A stretch of 64,000 nt of DNA from Closterium sp. NIES-65. Taxonomy: Eukaryota > Streptophyta > Zygnematophyceae > Desmidiales > Closteriaceae. Shown piece after piece: positions 11,456 to 22,208 of the stretch. Below the pieces are notes generated by a model. That model had not been told where the DNA came from. It saw only the letters and a list, made by a program, of their open reading frames with translations, and ran no database searches. The translations under genes were made by a program, and so were the position numbers. Every line of letters starts with the position of its first letter. Position 1 is the stretch's first letter. The DNA lies in assembly GCA_948144175.1 (NCBI GenBank), contig CANXME010002486.1, forward strand, positions 3,410,001-3,474,000, given 5' to 3'.

Positions 11456-14307
11456 GTGGGTGTTGTGCCCGGGGGTGCTGAGCCTGGGGGTACTGAGCCT
11501 AGGGGTGCTACGACTGGGGGTGCTGAGCCTGGGGGTGCTACGCCTGGGGGTGCTGCGCCTGGGGGTGCTGCGAATGGGGGTGCTGAGCCTGGGGCTGCTA
11601 CGCCTGGGGGTGCGGAGCCTGAGGGAGCGGGGCCTGCTCATATCGCGTCTAGCGGTACTATGCCACGAGGTTCTCCGGGTGCTTCATCTCGGTGGGAGCC
11701 ACTCTCTCCACAGGAGCTGCGCGAGTGGTTTGCTCGTCGCTGGAGGCGTGCTGCTAGAGCTGGAGGTTCTTCAGCTACTGAGGGTGCTGGTGTGGCGGGT
11801 CCCGGAGGTGCTCGTACTGGGAGTACTGGAGCTGCTGGGCCTGCGGGTACAACTGGAGCTGGAGCTACTGAGGGTGTTGGCGCTGAGACCACTGTTGGCG
11901 GTCCTGCTGGGGGTGCTACTGGTGCTGCTGGAGGTCCTGGGGCTACTGGAGCTGCTGAGGGTCCTGGAGCTGGAGGTGCTGCTGGCGCTGGTGCTACCAC
12001 TGGGGGTACTGGTGCTGTCCCTGCTGTATCTGGAGTCGCCGCGCAGCCTCGACTGTACTTCGTTCCACTCCTGCAGCAGGTTCTTGGTCTACCGCCTTCT
12101 ACAGGTCCTCCTCCTCCCTTAGAGTGTCCAGAGCCTGTCCTGTCACAGTTACATTTACCGCTGGCCTCCCCACTGCCTGCTCCTTCTCCCTACACTGGTC
12201 CTACTGGAGGTCTTGCTGAGCGTCGTGAGCCTCCGTCTCGCCGTGCGTCGCCTTTCCATCCTGCTCGCACTAGTGGTCGTCGTTCGCGTCAGCGTCCTCC
12301 TCCTATCCCTGGCACGCACCAGATGTCTCTACGTCCGGCCACTGCTCCTCTGCGTGCCCCTTTGCCTTCTCCTCCTGAGTCCTCTCTTCCTGCTCTTGCC
12401 GACCCGGAGTCGGACTCTCTTCGTGCTGCCAGTCCCAGTGTCACGCGACTCCTTGCTACTGTCGTCACTGACCCTTCCTTTGAGTCCACTGCTACGTCTG
12501 CCCTAGTTGTTGAGCTCGTCGACTTTGCTGCTCGCTGTCGCCTAGACTTCGCTGCTAGTCTTGTCGCTGAGTCTGAGTCTGTCTGTCCTCCGTCCGTCGG
12601 GGGTGAGTGTTCCCTTGGCACGGACGTCCTTGAGGACAGGCAGGAGGAGTTCCAGTGTCTGGCTGCTACTTCACCTCATCTCGTGTCCGTACTGCTTACC
12701 CCTGAGGGAGACCCGGATGCACTTGACATCCCGACTCTGCGCTCTTACGCGGAGGCGATAGAGGGTCCCTACTCCTCTCAGTGGCAGGCAGCTATGGACA
12801 TAGAGATGGCTTCCTGGAAGTCCACAGGCATCTATGTTGACGAGGTTCCCCCACCTTGGGCGAACATCGTCAGTGGCATGTGGATTTTCAGGGTGAAGCG
12901 GCCGCCGGGTTCTCCGCCTGTCTTCAAGGCACGTTACGTGGCTCGTGGCTTCAGTCAGCGGCAGGAAGTTGACTACTTTCAGACCTTCTCTCCCACCCAG
13001 AAGATGACCACTCTCTGGGTACTGCTGCACGTAGCTGCTCACTGTGACTACGAGCTGCACTCTCTTGACTACAACACTGCTTTCTTGCAGGGCAGCCTGC
13101 ACGAGGAGATCTGGCTGCGCCGCCCACCTGGCTTCACTGGGTCTTTTCCTCCTGGCACCCAGTGGAGCCTCCGGCGGCCAGTCTACGGTCTCCGCCAAGC
13201 GCCCCGTGAGTGGCACGACACAGTGAGGACTACACTTGCGGCTCTTGGGTTTGCTCCTTCTACTGCTGACCCGTCGCTGTTTTTGCGCAACGACACCTCT
13301 CTACCGCCGTTCTACATCCTCGTGTACGTCGACGACTTGGTCTTTGCCACAACTGATAATGCAGGACTCGCCTACGTGAAGTCCGAGCTGCAGAAGAGAC
13401 ACACGTGCACTGACCTAGGTGAACTGCGCAGCTACCTTGGCTTGCAGATCACCCGGGACAGAGCACGCCGCACCATTACCCTGACTCAGTCACACATGGT
13501 GCAGCAGGTCCTTCAGCGCTTCGGCTTTACGTACTCCTCGCCTCAGGCCACTCCTCTATCTACTTGCCACTCGCTCTGAGCTCTGCCTTCGGATGAGTCC
13601 GTAGATTCGAGTGGCCCGTACCCAGAGCTTGTTGGCTGCCTCATGTACCAGATGACCTGCACTCGACCTGACCTTGCATACACTCTTAGCATTTTGGCAC
13701 GCTATGTTGCTCCTGGGAGACACAGACCGGAGCACATGGCTGCAGCGAAGAGGGTGTTGTGCTACTTGTGCAGTACGTCGGGCATGGGGCTTGTGCTTGG
13801 AGGGCGGAGTCCAGTGGTCCTCACTGGGCACGCAGACGCTTCTTGGGCTGACGACCAGGCTACACAGCGGTCGTCACAGGGTTAAACCTTCAGCCTTGGT
13901 TCTGGCTCTGTTTCGTGGCGGGCTACTCGCTCGTCTTCTGTTCTCGGCTCCAATTGTGAGGCTGAGATCTACGCAGGAGCCATGGCTGCACAGGAGCTTT
14001 GCTGGCTCACCTACCTGCTGACCGACCTCGGAGAGCCGCCTCGTTCTCCTCCAATCTGTACATTGAAAACAAGGCCATGCTGGCCTTGTGTCGAGAGCAG
14101 AGACTGGAGCACAGAACAAAGCACATTGCTCTCCGCTACTTCCTTGCTCGTGAGCTACAGCAGCGTGGTCAGCTGCGACTTGCGTACGTGGCCTCTGAGG
14201 CCAACACTGCTGATATCTTCACCAAGGCACTTGCGCCTTGTGATCATCAGCGCTTCTGTACTCAGCTGGGTCTTGTGCCTGTCTTACCTCACTTGCTCAC
14301 CTCTTGA
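11456..14307 (+). pseudogene. pol: copy B spacer, reverse transcriptase and RNase H
   Basis: Opens with a GGAEPGGA-type spacer (11456-11640), then LSPQELREWFARRWRRAARAG, a Gly/Ala-rich stretch, and YFVPLLQQVLGLPP. RT follows, with QWQAAMDIEMASWKSTGIYVDE, SLDYNTAFLQGSLHEEIWLRRPPGFTG and the YVDD site near 13326-13337. RNase H includes LTGHADASWADD, CEAEIYAG and the C-terminal HIALRYFLARELQQRGQLRLAYVASEANTADIFTKALAPCDHQRF, ending at 14307. Reading is interrupted in the RNase H half. The copy is a fossil. Confidence 0.88.
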
Positions 14308-14519
14308 CCTTGCTTGTACTGTTACATATATATATCCCCCTGCTCTTGCTTGTCTAGCCTTTTATATATATGTACTCCTGCATGTGAACTGGCCTTGTGG
14401 CCTTGAACTTGTGCTCGGAATGTGTGGTGACTTTGTGATCCACCCTGAGCTTGCTTTGCTTTGCTTTGCTTGACTGGTCTTGTGACCTCTTGTTCTCCCC
14501 CACTTTGCCTATGGGGGTG

Positions 14520-14650
14520 TGTCAGAACATTATAGCTTATGCATTTGTGTAGGTTGTAGTGGGGTAGCCCATAAGGGGTACAACCCAATTAGGGTTAGTA
14601 CTTGTACCCAACTGTTTCATAGTTCATTCATTCTCGTTCTAGCTTTCACA
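14520..14650 (+). repeat. copy B 3' LTR
   Basis: 131-bp LTR beginning TGTCAGAACATT and ending TTTCACA. It is preceded by the polypurine tract ATGGGGGTG, which pairs with an upstream CCCCCA to form a hairpin. About 210 bp of TA-rich 3' untranslated DNA lie between the RNase H stop and the tract. Confidence 0.92.
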
Positions 14651-14981
14651 CCTGTTGGGTCTGAAACGCGAACAAGGTTGAAGCAAATGGAATCTGTGAC
14701 CGCAGTGTGAGATGAATCCCGTTGACCAGTTGCTGTGAGTGGAACGCTGGCATTTGTGACCCAAAAACTATAGGCTGCATGTATGGGGTGCTCCAGGTGG
14801 GATTGAGCGCGGGCATGTTTTGCACGGGAGCTCTAGCTGGTTCCGCATTGTGGATTTGGGGCACGGGCGTGTTGACTGTGGCATTAAGGGAGTTTTGAAG
14901 TATTGGCGTCACGACGCAATTTACGGTATGCATGCACCGTACGAGGTTGCCCCTACTCCTACGTAACGCGCGCGTCAACAT
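14651..14981 (-). CDS. hypothetical Pro/Asn/Gln-rich ORF next to copy B
   Basis: An open minus-strand reading of about 110 codons runs right up to the edge of the copy B LTR. It contains VNTPVPQIHNAEPARAPVQN and NPTWSTPYMQPIVFGSQM, then LRSQIPFASTLFAFQTQQ at the junction. Amino-acid make-up is low-complexity and no family is recognised. If it is real host coding DNA, copy B interrupted its 3' part, but the left side of B is rearranged so no continuation could be found. It could also be a chance ORF. Confidence is low. Confidence 0.25.
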
Positions 14982-16203
14982 GATGCGAGGTCTCTACGTG
15001 TACATCCGACGTTGAAAGATTTTCCTCTCGCGTGTATTATCGGTTCGTAAGGTGAATCGCGACCATGGAGTTCACGGCCCATACTTTAACCACGACACTA
15101 GACACCCGATTCCCGCTGAATACAATGGGTCAGTTGAGGGCGGAGCTTAATGTGCAACTAGTGAGTGTAAAGCGTAATTGTGGGCAGGCTCAGAGTAATG
15201 ACCGGTCAAGGCCTAGACGTGCTTGTCACGTCTCCGCGTTCGCAACTCGACCAAACAGCAACACCTGTGTGGGTCGTTCAAATTGCTGCACGTGTCAGCC
15301 ATCATGGAGCCTGTCAAACTGCGCCAGGTGTTTCCAAACCGCTTCTACCAACGCGCTCACCAAACCTATCTTTGGGCAAATTTTGTTCGCGACATGTTTC
15401 TAGACATCGCAACCAATCCTCTCACTCCGTTTGTCTCGTGAACACGCAGTTGCATGCACGCAATTTCCCACTTGCCGATGTTAACGACCAATCGCGTTCG
15501 TTTTTCGCCGAGTCGCGCATGCATTGGCGCGTAAGAACCACATGGGATCTTTCGGTTTTGGGGGGGTCGCGGAGCTTTCGGTGGCAGTCTGGTGGGTTTC
15601 ACTGAGCCACGCAGAGCCACGCAAGGTCCAAAACTGGTGGGATTCTGGAGGGCCGACTTCGCCCCACGCTTCCCGCGACAGCTCCGCGCCCCGTACATCC
15701 TTAGGCGTGGGCGGGGTTTTTCCCGAGCCGCGCCATATGAACATCCCAACGCATTTTGGAGATCAAGACATTAAAGCTAGGGTATACAAAAAACGTGGCT
15801 AGAGAAAACGTTTTGGGCGGCAAATCACACGAAAATGAAATGGGGGGGGGGGGGGGGGGGGGGGGTATCGTTGGTGGAAGTTGGAACTTGGCAAACGCGA
15901 AATCTGGGGAAAGGGGGAAGGGGGATCTATAAGAGATTTGCTCCAAACCCTTGTTTAAGGATTTGGTGTTGCACACGTGGCCACCATTTGCTCGCATAGT
16001 TCTATAATTCACTGATAATCGCTCGAGTGCCATGCCAGGGAATTTTCAACGTCTTTTTTTTTAGATGGCACATTACCCTTCATGGGGAATTTAGCCTCGA
16101 AACTTTTGTATTGGTTATTGTGCGATCTTTAAAATCCAAAATTTATGTTCGTGACCCTATATGACCTCGTCTGATTGGAAAACAAACCCTCCCACCCGCG
16201 TTT
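14982..16203. other. host-like DNA without a clear gene
   Basis: Mixed-composition DNA with short ORFs on both strands. The most protein-like is 15304-15441 (+), 45 codons, MEPVKLRQVFPNRFYQRAHQ onward, with no recognised family. The stretch 15540-15760 is CpG-rich and has small inverted repeats (CGCGGAGCT near 15569 and AGCTCCGCG near 15682). It may be promoter-like, but nothing proves it. The rest shows nothing recognisable. Confidence 0.4.
15842..15865 (+). repeat. poly(G) tract of 24 bases
   Basis: An uninterrupted run of 24 G between GAAAT and TATCG, in AT-richer non-coding DNA. A homopolymer this long is likely length-variable and able to form a G-quadruplex. Confidence 0.95.
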
Positions 16204-16508
16204 GGGGGAGGGGCGGCTGCGTCGAAACGTTGGGCGCAGAAATGGAGTTTTTGTTCGGGATGAGACGTGGGGACCACTACGGTTGGGAGGTACTTCGGTC
16301 TGGGATGAGTATATTGCTTAACACTTAGGGGGTACAGGTATTAAATGACTTCTCTACATTTCTGGCATATGCCCTACAAATATTCTACTGTTTATGTAGA
16401 AACTTTTTAGTTTTCTTCTTCTGCGATCACAATAATCTACAACATTGTAGAAGTATGATGTCAGGCTATTACGTGTCGCTAGGCTATGGGGACGATGACA
16501 TCGATCTT
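16204..16508. repeat. host direct repeat, left copy, at copy C insertion site
   Basis: Two blocks resemble blocks at 32600-32810. GGCGGCTGCGTCGAAACGTTGG (about 16205-16300) resembles 32722-32800. CATTGTAGAAG through GATGACATCGATCTT (16444-16508) resembles 32600-32669 at roughly 75-80 percent by eye. The order of the two blocks is swapped between sides, as expected if C landed between units of a degenerate tandem repeat. Confidence 0.6.
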
Positions 16509-16637
16509 TGTCAAACTTATATGATCTAGCCTGTATAGGCTCTAGCGGATTAAATACCAAGGGGTACACAATTCTAGGGTTTCATATTTGTATCACTTTC
16601 ATTCCTTAGTCAATTCATTCTCGTTCTAAGTTTCTCA
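16509..16637 (+). repeat. copy C 5' LTR and primer-binding site
   Basis: 129-bp LTR, TGTCAAAC at the start and TTTCTCA at the end. It is followed at 16638 by the primer-binding site variant TGGTATTAGAGCAGG. Confidence 0.94.
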
Positions 16638-16739
16638 TGGTATTAGAGCAGGTTCCCTCGTGGGAACTGTTCCTAGGGCCCACCAAGAATTTTTTTTTCC
16701 TACCCGGGGCGCGTGCCGCCCCTGCCCAAAGCGCGCCTA

Positions 16740-17625
16740 GTATCCCGCCCTTAGCGACCCATCGCGCCCTTCTTAGCGGCCCCTCAGGCCCCGTCGCTGC
16801 CCTCTCTAGGCCCCGCGTGGCCCCTTAGCGGCCCCGTCGCCGCCCCTTACAGCCCCGCGACCGCCTCTTACGGCCCCGCGACCGCCCTTTACGGCCCCGT
16901 TGCCGCCCCCCACGGCCCCGCATCCGCCCCTCACGGCCCCGCGACCACCCCTTACGGCCCCGTCGCCGCCCCTTAAGGCCCCGTCGCCGTCCCTTACGGC
17001 CCCGTCGCCGCCCCTTACGGCCACGTCGCCGCCCCTTTCGGCCCCGTCGCCGCCGAGCCGCGACCCCGTAGCCGCCCTTAGTGGCCCCGTCGCCGTCCCC
17101 CCTCCCCTCGGCCTCGTCGCCGCCCTTCAGCGGCCACGTCGCCGCCCCTCCGCGGCCCCGTCGCCGCCCTTCAGCGGCCCCATTGCCGCCCTTCCGTGGC
17201 CCCGTCGCCGCCCTTTCGCGGCCTCGTCGCCGCCCTTCAGCGACCCCGTCGCCACCCCTCAGCGGCCTCGTCGCCGCCCCTTCAGCGGCCTCGTTGCCGC
17301 CCCTTGCGGCCCCGTCGCCGCCCTTCGCCGCCCTGCCGCCCTTCCTCGGCCCCTCAGCCGCCCTTCCCGGCCCCGTCGAGCAGCCGAGCCGCCGTCACCG
17401 CCAAGCCGCCAAGCCGCCGAGCCGCCCTTGCCGCCGTGCCGCCGAGCTGCCGAGCCGCCGAGCCGCCGAGCTGCCGAGCCGCCGAGCCGCCGAGCTGCCG
17501 AGCCGCCGAGCCGCCCTGCAGCCGAGCTGCCGAGCTGCCACGCCGCCGCAGCCGAGACGCCGCAGTCCCTGCAGTCGCGGCCCTGTCCCTGCCGGCCTTC
17601 CTCGGCCCGCCCCACCTGCCTGGTA
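16740..17625 (+). repeat. copy C GC-rich repetitive leader
   Basis: First part has units of about 21 bp with core CGGCCCCGTCGCCGCCCCTTA. The second part (17380-17560) has GAGCCGCCGAGCTGCC-like 12-bp units. A GGTAAGAG donor-like string lies at 17620, 70 bp before the gag ATG. Confidence 0.8.
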
Positions 17626-17689
17626 AGAGCAGCGCCTCTGCCACTGCACTGCCCTACCCCGCTGCTCTCGCTGCCAGTCTACTACTATC

Positions 17690-18740
17690 ATGGCCACCCC
17701 CAGTGTTCTCACCTTTGACGCTGAGGGTCGGGCTGTTGACTTTGAGGTCTGGGCAGATGATCTGCAGATTTTCCTATAGTGCGATAGGGCAGACGGTCTC
17801 TCTCTGTTTGACCTCACCTCTGGTGCCTCTCCTGCCCCTGCTGCTGATGCTGACGCCACTGTTCGCTCACAGTGGGCCATGCGCGATGCTGCTGCTCGCC
17901 TTGCTGTGCCCCGCCACCTACCGATCGCTGAGCTCGTGCATTTTAGTCAGTACAAGAGTGCTAAGACCTTGTACGACGCTGTCATTGCACGCTACTCTTC
18001 CCCTGCCACTGCTGCCTTTAGCCGCCTCATACTGCCGTACCTCTTCCCTGACCTTGCCGCTTTTCCCACAGTCACTGACCTCATTACGCACCTTCGCACT
18101 AGTGACATTCACTACCGCGCTACGCTTCCTGCTGAGTTCTGCGCCAAGAACCCCCCCCCCTATGTACATCACCCTCTACTACATAGTGACCCGGCTCCGT
18201 GACACCCTTCGCTCGGTCAGGGACCACTTCCTCTCTGTTTGCCCCACCACCCTCACCGTTGACCTCCTCGAGGAGCACCTCCTAGCAGCAGAAAAGAGTA
18301 TAGTCGCTGTAGGAGCCTCTCGTGGTGACCCTCGTACCCCTGTCTTTGAGGGGTGCTCCCCCTCCCCCCTCTTGCCCTCTGTTGCCTCTGCTGCTGCGAC
18401 TGACCTCGTTGGTCTTGAGTCGGTCGGCGCGGCGTCTGCCCCTAGTGGGAGACGCCCCTCAGGCAAGGGAAAGGGGGGCAAGGGCGCTGGAGGAGCTGGC
18501 GGGGGCGGGGGAGCAACGGTGGAGGCGGCGGAGGGGGTGGGGGTGGCGGTGGGAGTGGTGGCGGGAGTGGGGGCACTAGTGGCGGCAGTGGAGGCGGAGG
18601 AGGCGGCGGTTGTGGCGGTGCGAGCGGAGGTGGTGGAGGTGGAGGCGGTGGTGGAGGTAGCGGCGGTGGAGGTGGAGCTGGTCGGGGCGGCTCTTCGCAG
18701 AGGGTCGGCTCCGGCGGTGGTCAGCACGAGCAGCAGTAGC
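17690..18740 (+). pseudogene. gag: copy C Gag
   Basis: Begins MATPSVLTFDAEGRAVDFEVWADDLQIFL. It matches the B and H Gag region through HFSQYKSAKTLYDAVIARYSS, LITHLRTSD and the GASRGDPRTPVFEGCSPSPLLPS block, then enters a Gly-rich linker that is partly read in other frames. The domain order is the same as in B. It is broken in several places and can only be followed as pieces. The family call rests on near-identity to the Gag of H and B. Confidence 0.82.
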
Positions 18741-18759
18741 AGCAGCGCACTCGTGAGAC

Positions 18760-20690
18760 CCCTTCCCCTTAGCAGCTTCGTGAGTGGTACACTGCTCGTC
18801 AGCGGGGTGGGGGTGCTGGCGACCGCACGGGTGAGCAGTGTGGGGGTCCGCACTCCACCTTGCGCTGCTTCGGCCGCCTGACGGACGCGTGGCGTCATCA
18901 GTTGCCCGACGCTACTGAGATCCCTCGCTGGGGCGAGCTGTTTAGGGTGGGTGTTGCGATCTTTGATCTTGATTATGATGCTATTCTTGCTGCAATGTGT
19001 GCTGTGACTATTAGTGATGAGGGTGATTGTTACCGGTGTTTTCCGCCTGACCTGAGCATTGAGGCTGCTGCTCTAGGTGCTGGTGAGGCTGCTGCTCTTG
19101 GTGCCAGTGAGCCTGCTTCCCCACGTGCTGGTGAGTCTGCACTATTAGGTACCGCGTCGGCTACGGCCACCCACAACTTCACCCTTTACTCGGGTGCTTC
19201 CCGCTCCTTCTTTCGAGACCGCACCATGCTTACACCGCTTAGTCGGCCAATGGCAGTCTCCCTGGCAGACCCCTCTGCGGGTCCTGTCCTTGCCCACTTC
19301 TCCACTGTTCTACTGTTTCCGGCGGCCCCTTCTGGAACCCTGTCGGGTCTTTACCTCCCCTCGTTCTCTACGAACTTGGTGAGTGGTGCTGACATCTAGG
19401 ATGGAGGGGTTCACCAGTTCACTCCTGTGAGTCAGCGAGTGACCCACTGTACCTGTGCTCGGACGGGCTGTCACTTGGCCATGTTTACCCGTCCGCCGGG
19501 GTCGAGCCTGTACATACTGACTACTGAGTCTCCTCCAGTCGCTGAGTCTGCTCAGGTAGCCGCGTCGGGTCAGGTGTTTGCTGCAGCGTCCCGGTCTGGT
19601 CCTGAGTCTGCACCCTGCTCGTGTCGTCTCCTGTCTCACCAGACTCTCCTCTGGCACCACCGTCTTGGTCACCCCTCCTTGCATTGTCTTCAAGGCATGG
19701 CCTCCCGTGTCCTTGTCTCTGGTCTCCCCCGGTCCCTCCCTCCCCTTCCTCCGGGCCCTGCCCCTACCTGCATTCCCTGCGTCGAGGGGCGGCAGCGCAC
19801 TGCTCCCCACTCCTCCAAGTTTCCTCCGACAGAGGCTCCGCTGCAGATGCTTCACATGGACGTGTGGGGCCCAGCCCGCGTTCGTGGATAAGGTCACGAG
19901 CGTAACTTCCTGCTGGCGGTTGACGACTACTCGCGTTACACCGCAGTCTTCCCCTTGCGCAGCAAGGGTGGGGTCACTGAGGTGTTGATCGCCTGGATCC
20001 GCGCAGCTTGTCTCCAGCTCAGAGAGAGTTTCGGCTCGGACTTTCCTGTTTTTGCGTCTGCACTCTGACAGAGGCGAAGAGTTCTCCTCTGACCTTCTGC
20101 GAGCCTTCTGTCGTGCACGAGGCATCCGCCAGACCTTCACGCTTCCGGACTCTCTGCAGCAAAATGGGATTGCTGAGCGCCGCATTGGCATGGTCATGGA
20201 CGTTGCTCGTACGTCCATGGTCCATGCGGCTGCCCCCCATTTTCTGTGGCCATTTACGGTTCGGTACGGGGCGCATCAGATCAACCTTCAGCCCCGGGTC
20301 TCCTTGCCGGAGACCACCCCTGCTTTGCTGTGGACGGGGAAGGTTGGCGATGCGTCTGCGTTCCGTGTCTGGGGATCTCGGGCGTTTGTCCGCGACTTGT
20401 CTGCGGACAAGCTGTCCCCTCGTGCTGCTCCTTGCGTCTTCCTTGGCTACCCCCCTGACGCTCCGGGCTGGCACTTCTACCACCCCACCTCGTGCCGTGT
20501 TCTGTCCTCCCAGGACGTCACGTTTGACGAGTCAGTTCCCTACTACCGTCTCTTCCCCTACCGCACTGCGTCCCTCCCCCCTCCGCCGCTCTTCCTTACG
20601 CCAGGTTCCCCTCCGGTAGACCCCCTCACCCCTCAGGGTCCTGCCACCTCAGGTGTGTCTCAGGTAGACACAGTCGACCCTGTCGAGGTA
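18760..20690 (+). pseudogene. pol: copy C knuckle, protease and integrase
   Basis: Contains RCFGRLTDAWRHQLPDATEIPRW from the knuckle region, the protease block around FTLYSGASRSFF, and the STVLLFPAAPSGTLSGLYLPSFSTNLV segment. The pre-integrase zinc region follows, then integrase blocks including HMDVWGPARV, GIAERRIGMVMDVARTSMVHAAAPHFLWPF and ALLWTGKVGDASAFRVWGSRAFV. It is a decayed copy with several interruptions. The order and spacing match the intact-looking G and H. Confidence 0.85.
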
Positions 20691-20739
20691 GCTGTTGACT
20701 CTGGTGCTGCTAGGGGTGCTGAGCCTGCGGGTGATGGGT

Positions 20740-21535
20740 CTGGGGGTGCTGACTCTGGGGGTGCTGAGCCTGGGGGTGCTGAGCCTGGGGGTGCTGACTC
20801 TGGGGGTGCTGCGCCTAGGGGTTCTGAGCCTGGGAGTGCTACGCCTGAGGGTGCTGCGTGTGGGGGTGCTGAGCCTGGGGGTGCTGCGTCTGGTGGTGCG
20901 GAGTCTGAGGGTACTAAACCTGCTCGTGTGGCGTCTGGCGGTGCTGGGCCTGGAGGTTCTTCGGCTGCATCGTCCCGACGGGAGCTACTCTCTCCACAGG
21001 AGCTGCGTGAGTGGTTTGTCTGGCACTAGAGGCGAGCTGCTGGAGCTGGAGGTGCTGCAGGTGCTGGAGATTCTGATTCTGCTGAAGGTGCTGGTGCCGC
21101 GGGTCCCGGAGGTGCTCGTACTGGGAGTACTGATTCTGGGGGTGCTTAGCCTGGGGGTGCTGACTCTAAGGGTGTTGAGCCTTGGGGTGCTGACTCTTGG
21201 GGTGCTGCGCCTAGGGGTGCTGAGCCTGGGGGTGCTACGCCTGGGGGTGCTGCGTGTGGGGGTGCTGAGCCTGGGGGTGCTGCGTCTGGGGGTGCGGAGT
21301 CTGAGGGTACTGAACCTGCTTGTGTGGCGTCTGGCGGTGCTGGGCCTAGAGGTTGTTCGGGTGCTTCGTCCCGACGGGAGCTACTCTCTCCACAGGAGCT
21401 GCGTGAGTGGTTTGCCCGGCGCTAGAGGCGAGCTGCTGGAGCTGGAGGTGCTGCGGGTGCTGGAGGTTCTGCTGCTGCTGAGGGTGCTGGTGCCGCGGGT
21501 CCCGGAGGTGCTCGTACTTGGAGTACTGAAGCTGC
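20740..21535 (+). repeat. tandem duplication in copy C spacer (unit about 396 bp)
   Basis: Two adjacent copies of the spacer block, each with GGGGGTGCTGAGCCT repeats, then CTCTCCACAGGAGCTGCGTG and a Gly/Ala-coding tail. The CTCCACAGG marker recurs at 21000 and 21396, giving a 396-bp period. Both copies hold the LREWF motif block. This is a post-insertion or ancestral segmental duplication. Confidence 0.8.
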
Positions 21536-21709
21536 TGGGCCTGCGGGTGCTTTTCGTACTGGAGCTGGTGGTGCTGCGGGCGTCGGTGCTACTGAAGGTG
21601 CTGGAGCAGACCTGCTACATCTTCTGGTGGTCCGGCTGGAGCTAGAGCTGCTGGGGGTTTTGGCGCTGAGGGTGCCTCTAGTGCTGGTGCCTCTGAGGGT
21701 ACTGGAGTT

Positions 21710-21841
21710 TGTCAGAACATATAGCTTACTTGTTTCTGTAGGCTATAGTGGGGTATCCCATAGGGGGTACAACCCAATTAGGGTTTCATATTTGTACTCA
21801 CTTCATTTCATAGTGCACTCATTCTCGTTCACACTTTCTCA
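21710..21841 (+). repeat. copy D 5' LTR
   Basis: 132 bp, TGTCAGAACATATAGC to CACTTTCTCA, identical to the LTR at 27188-27319. Primer-binding site TGGTATCAGAGC starts at 21842. Confidence 0.95.
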
Positions 21842-22208
21842 TGGTATCAGAGCAGGTCCCTTCTTAGGGCCTGTTCCTAGGGCCCACCGAAGCGCGCCCC
21901 GAGGCGAGCATTTTTTTTTAGCGACCCTCCGTGTCGCCCTCCCCGTCGTGCTCCCGCTTAGGCCCCTCGTCGGCCCCGCCTAGGCCCCTCGTCGGCCCCA
22001 GAAGCTCCAGCACCCCTACGTTCTTCGCACCGGTGACCGTGCAGGGGAGAGGTGTGGAGGCGCCCACACAGCCCGCCGCTGCTTTGGCCGCCTGACCGAC
22101 GCCTGGCGTCAGCAGTTTCCGGAGGCCGCTGAGATCCTCCGCTGGGGAGAGCTGTCTAGGGCTGGTGTAGCTATTTATGATCTTGATTTTGATGCTATTC
22201 TCTCTGCT

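Larger units (their letters stand above)
7343..14650 (+). mobile_element. Copia LTR retrotransposon B
   Basis: Plus-strand Ty1/copia copy with a partial 5' LTR, primer-binding site, GC-rich leader, gag, protease-integrase, spacer, RT/RNase H, polypurine tract and a full 3' LTR. The LTR type (TGTCAGAACAT) is shared with D and H. Only 55 bp of LTR can be compared, with one difference. Broken, with about six or seven interruptions, so it is an older copy than D, G or H. Flanking target duplication cannot be tested because the left LTR is joined to unrelated DNA. Confidence 0.93.

Noticed and set aside
15223-15605. Overlapping plus-strand ORFs at 15180-15605 as a real gene
   Set aside because: Short, in several frames, and with no splice support. 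Only the 45-codon piece at 15304-15441 was mentioned, with low confidence.
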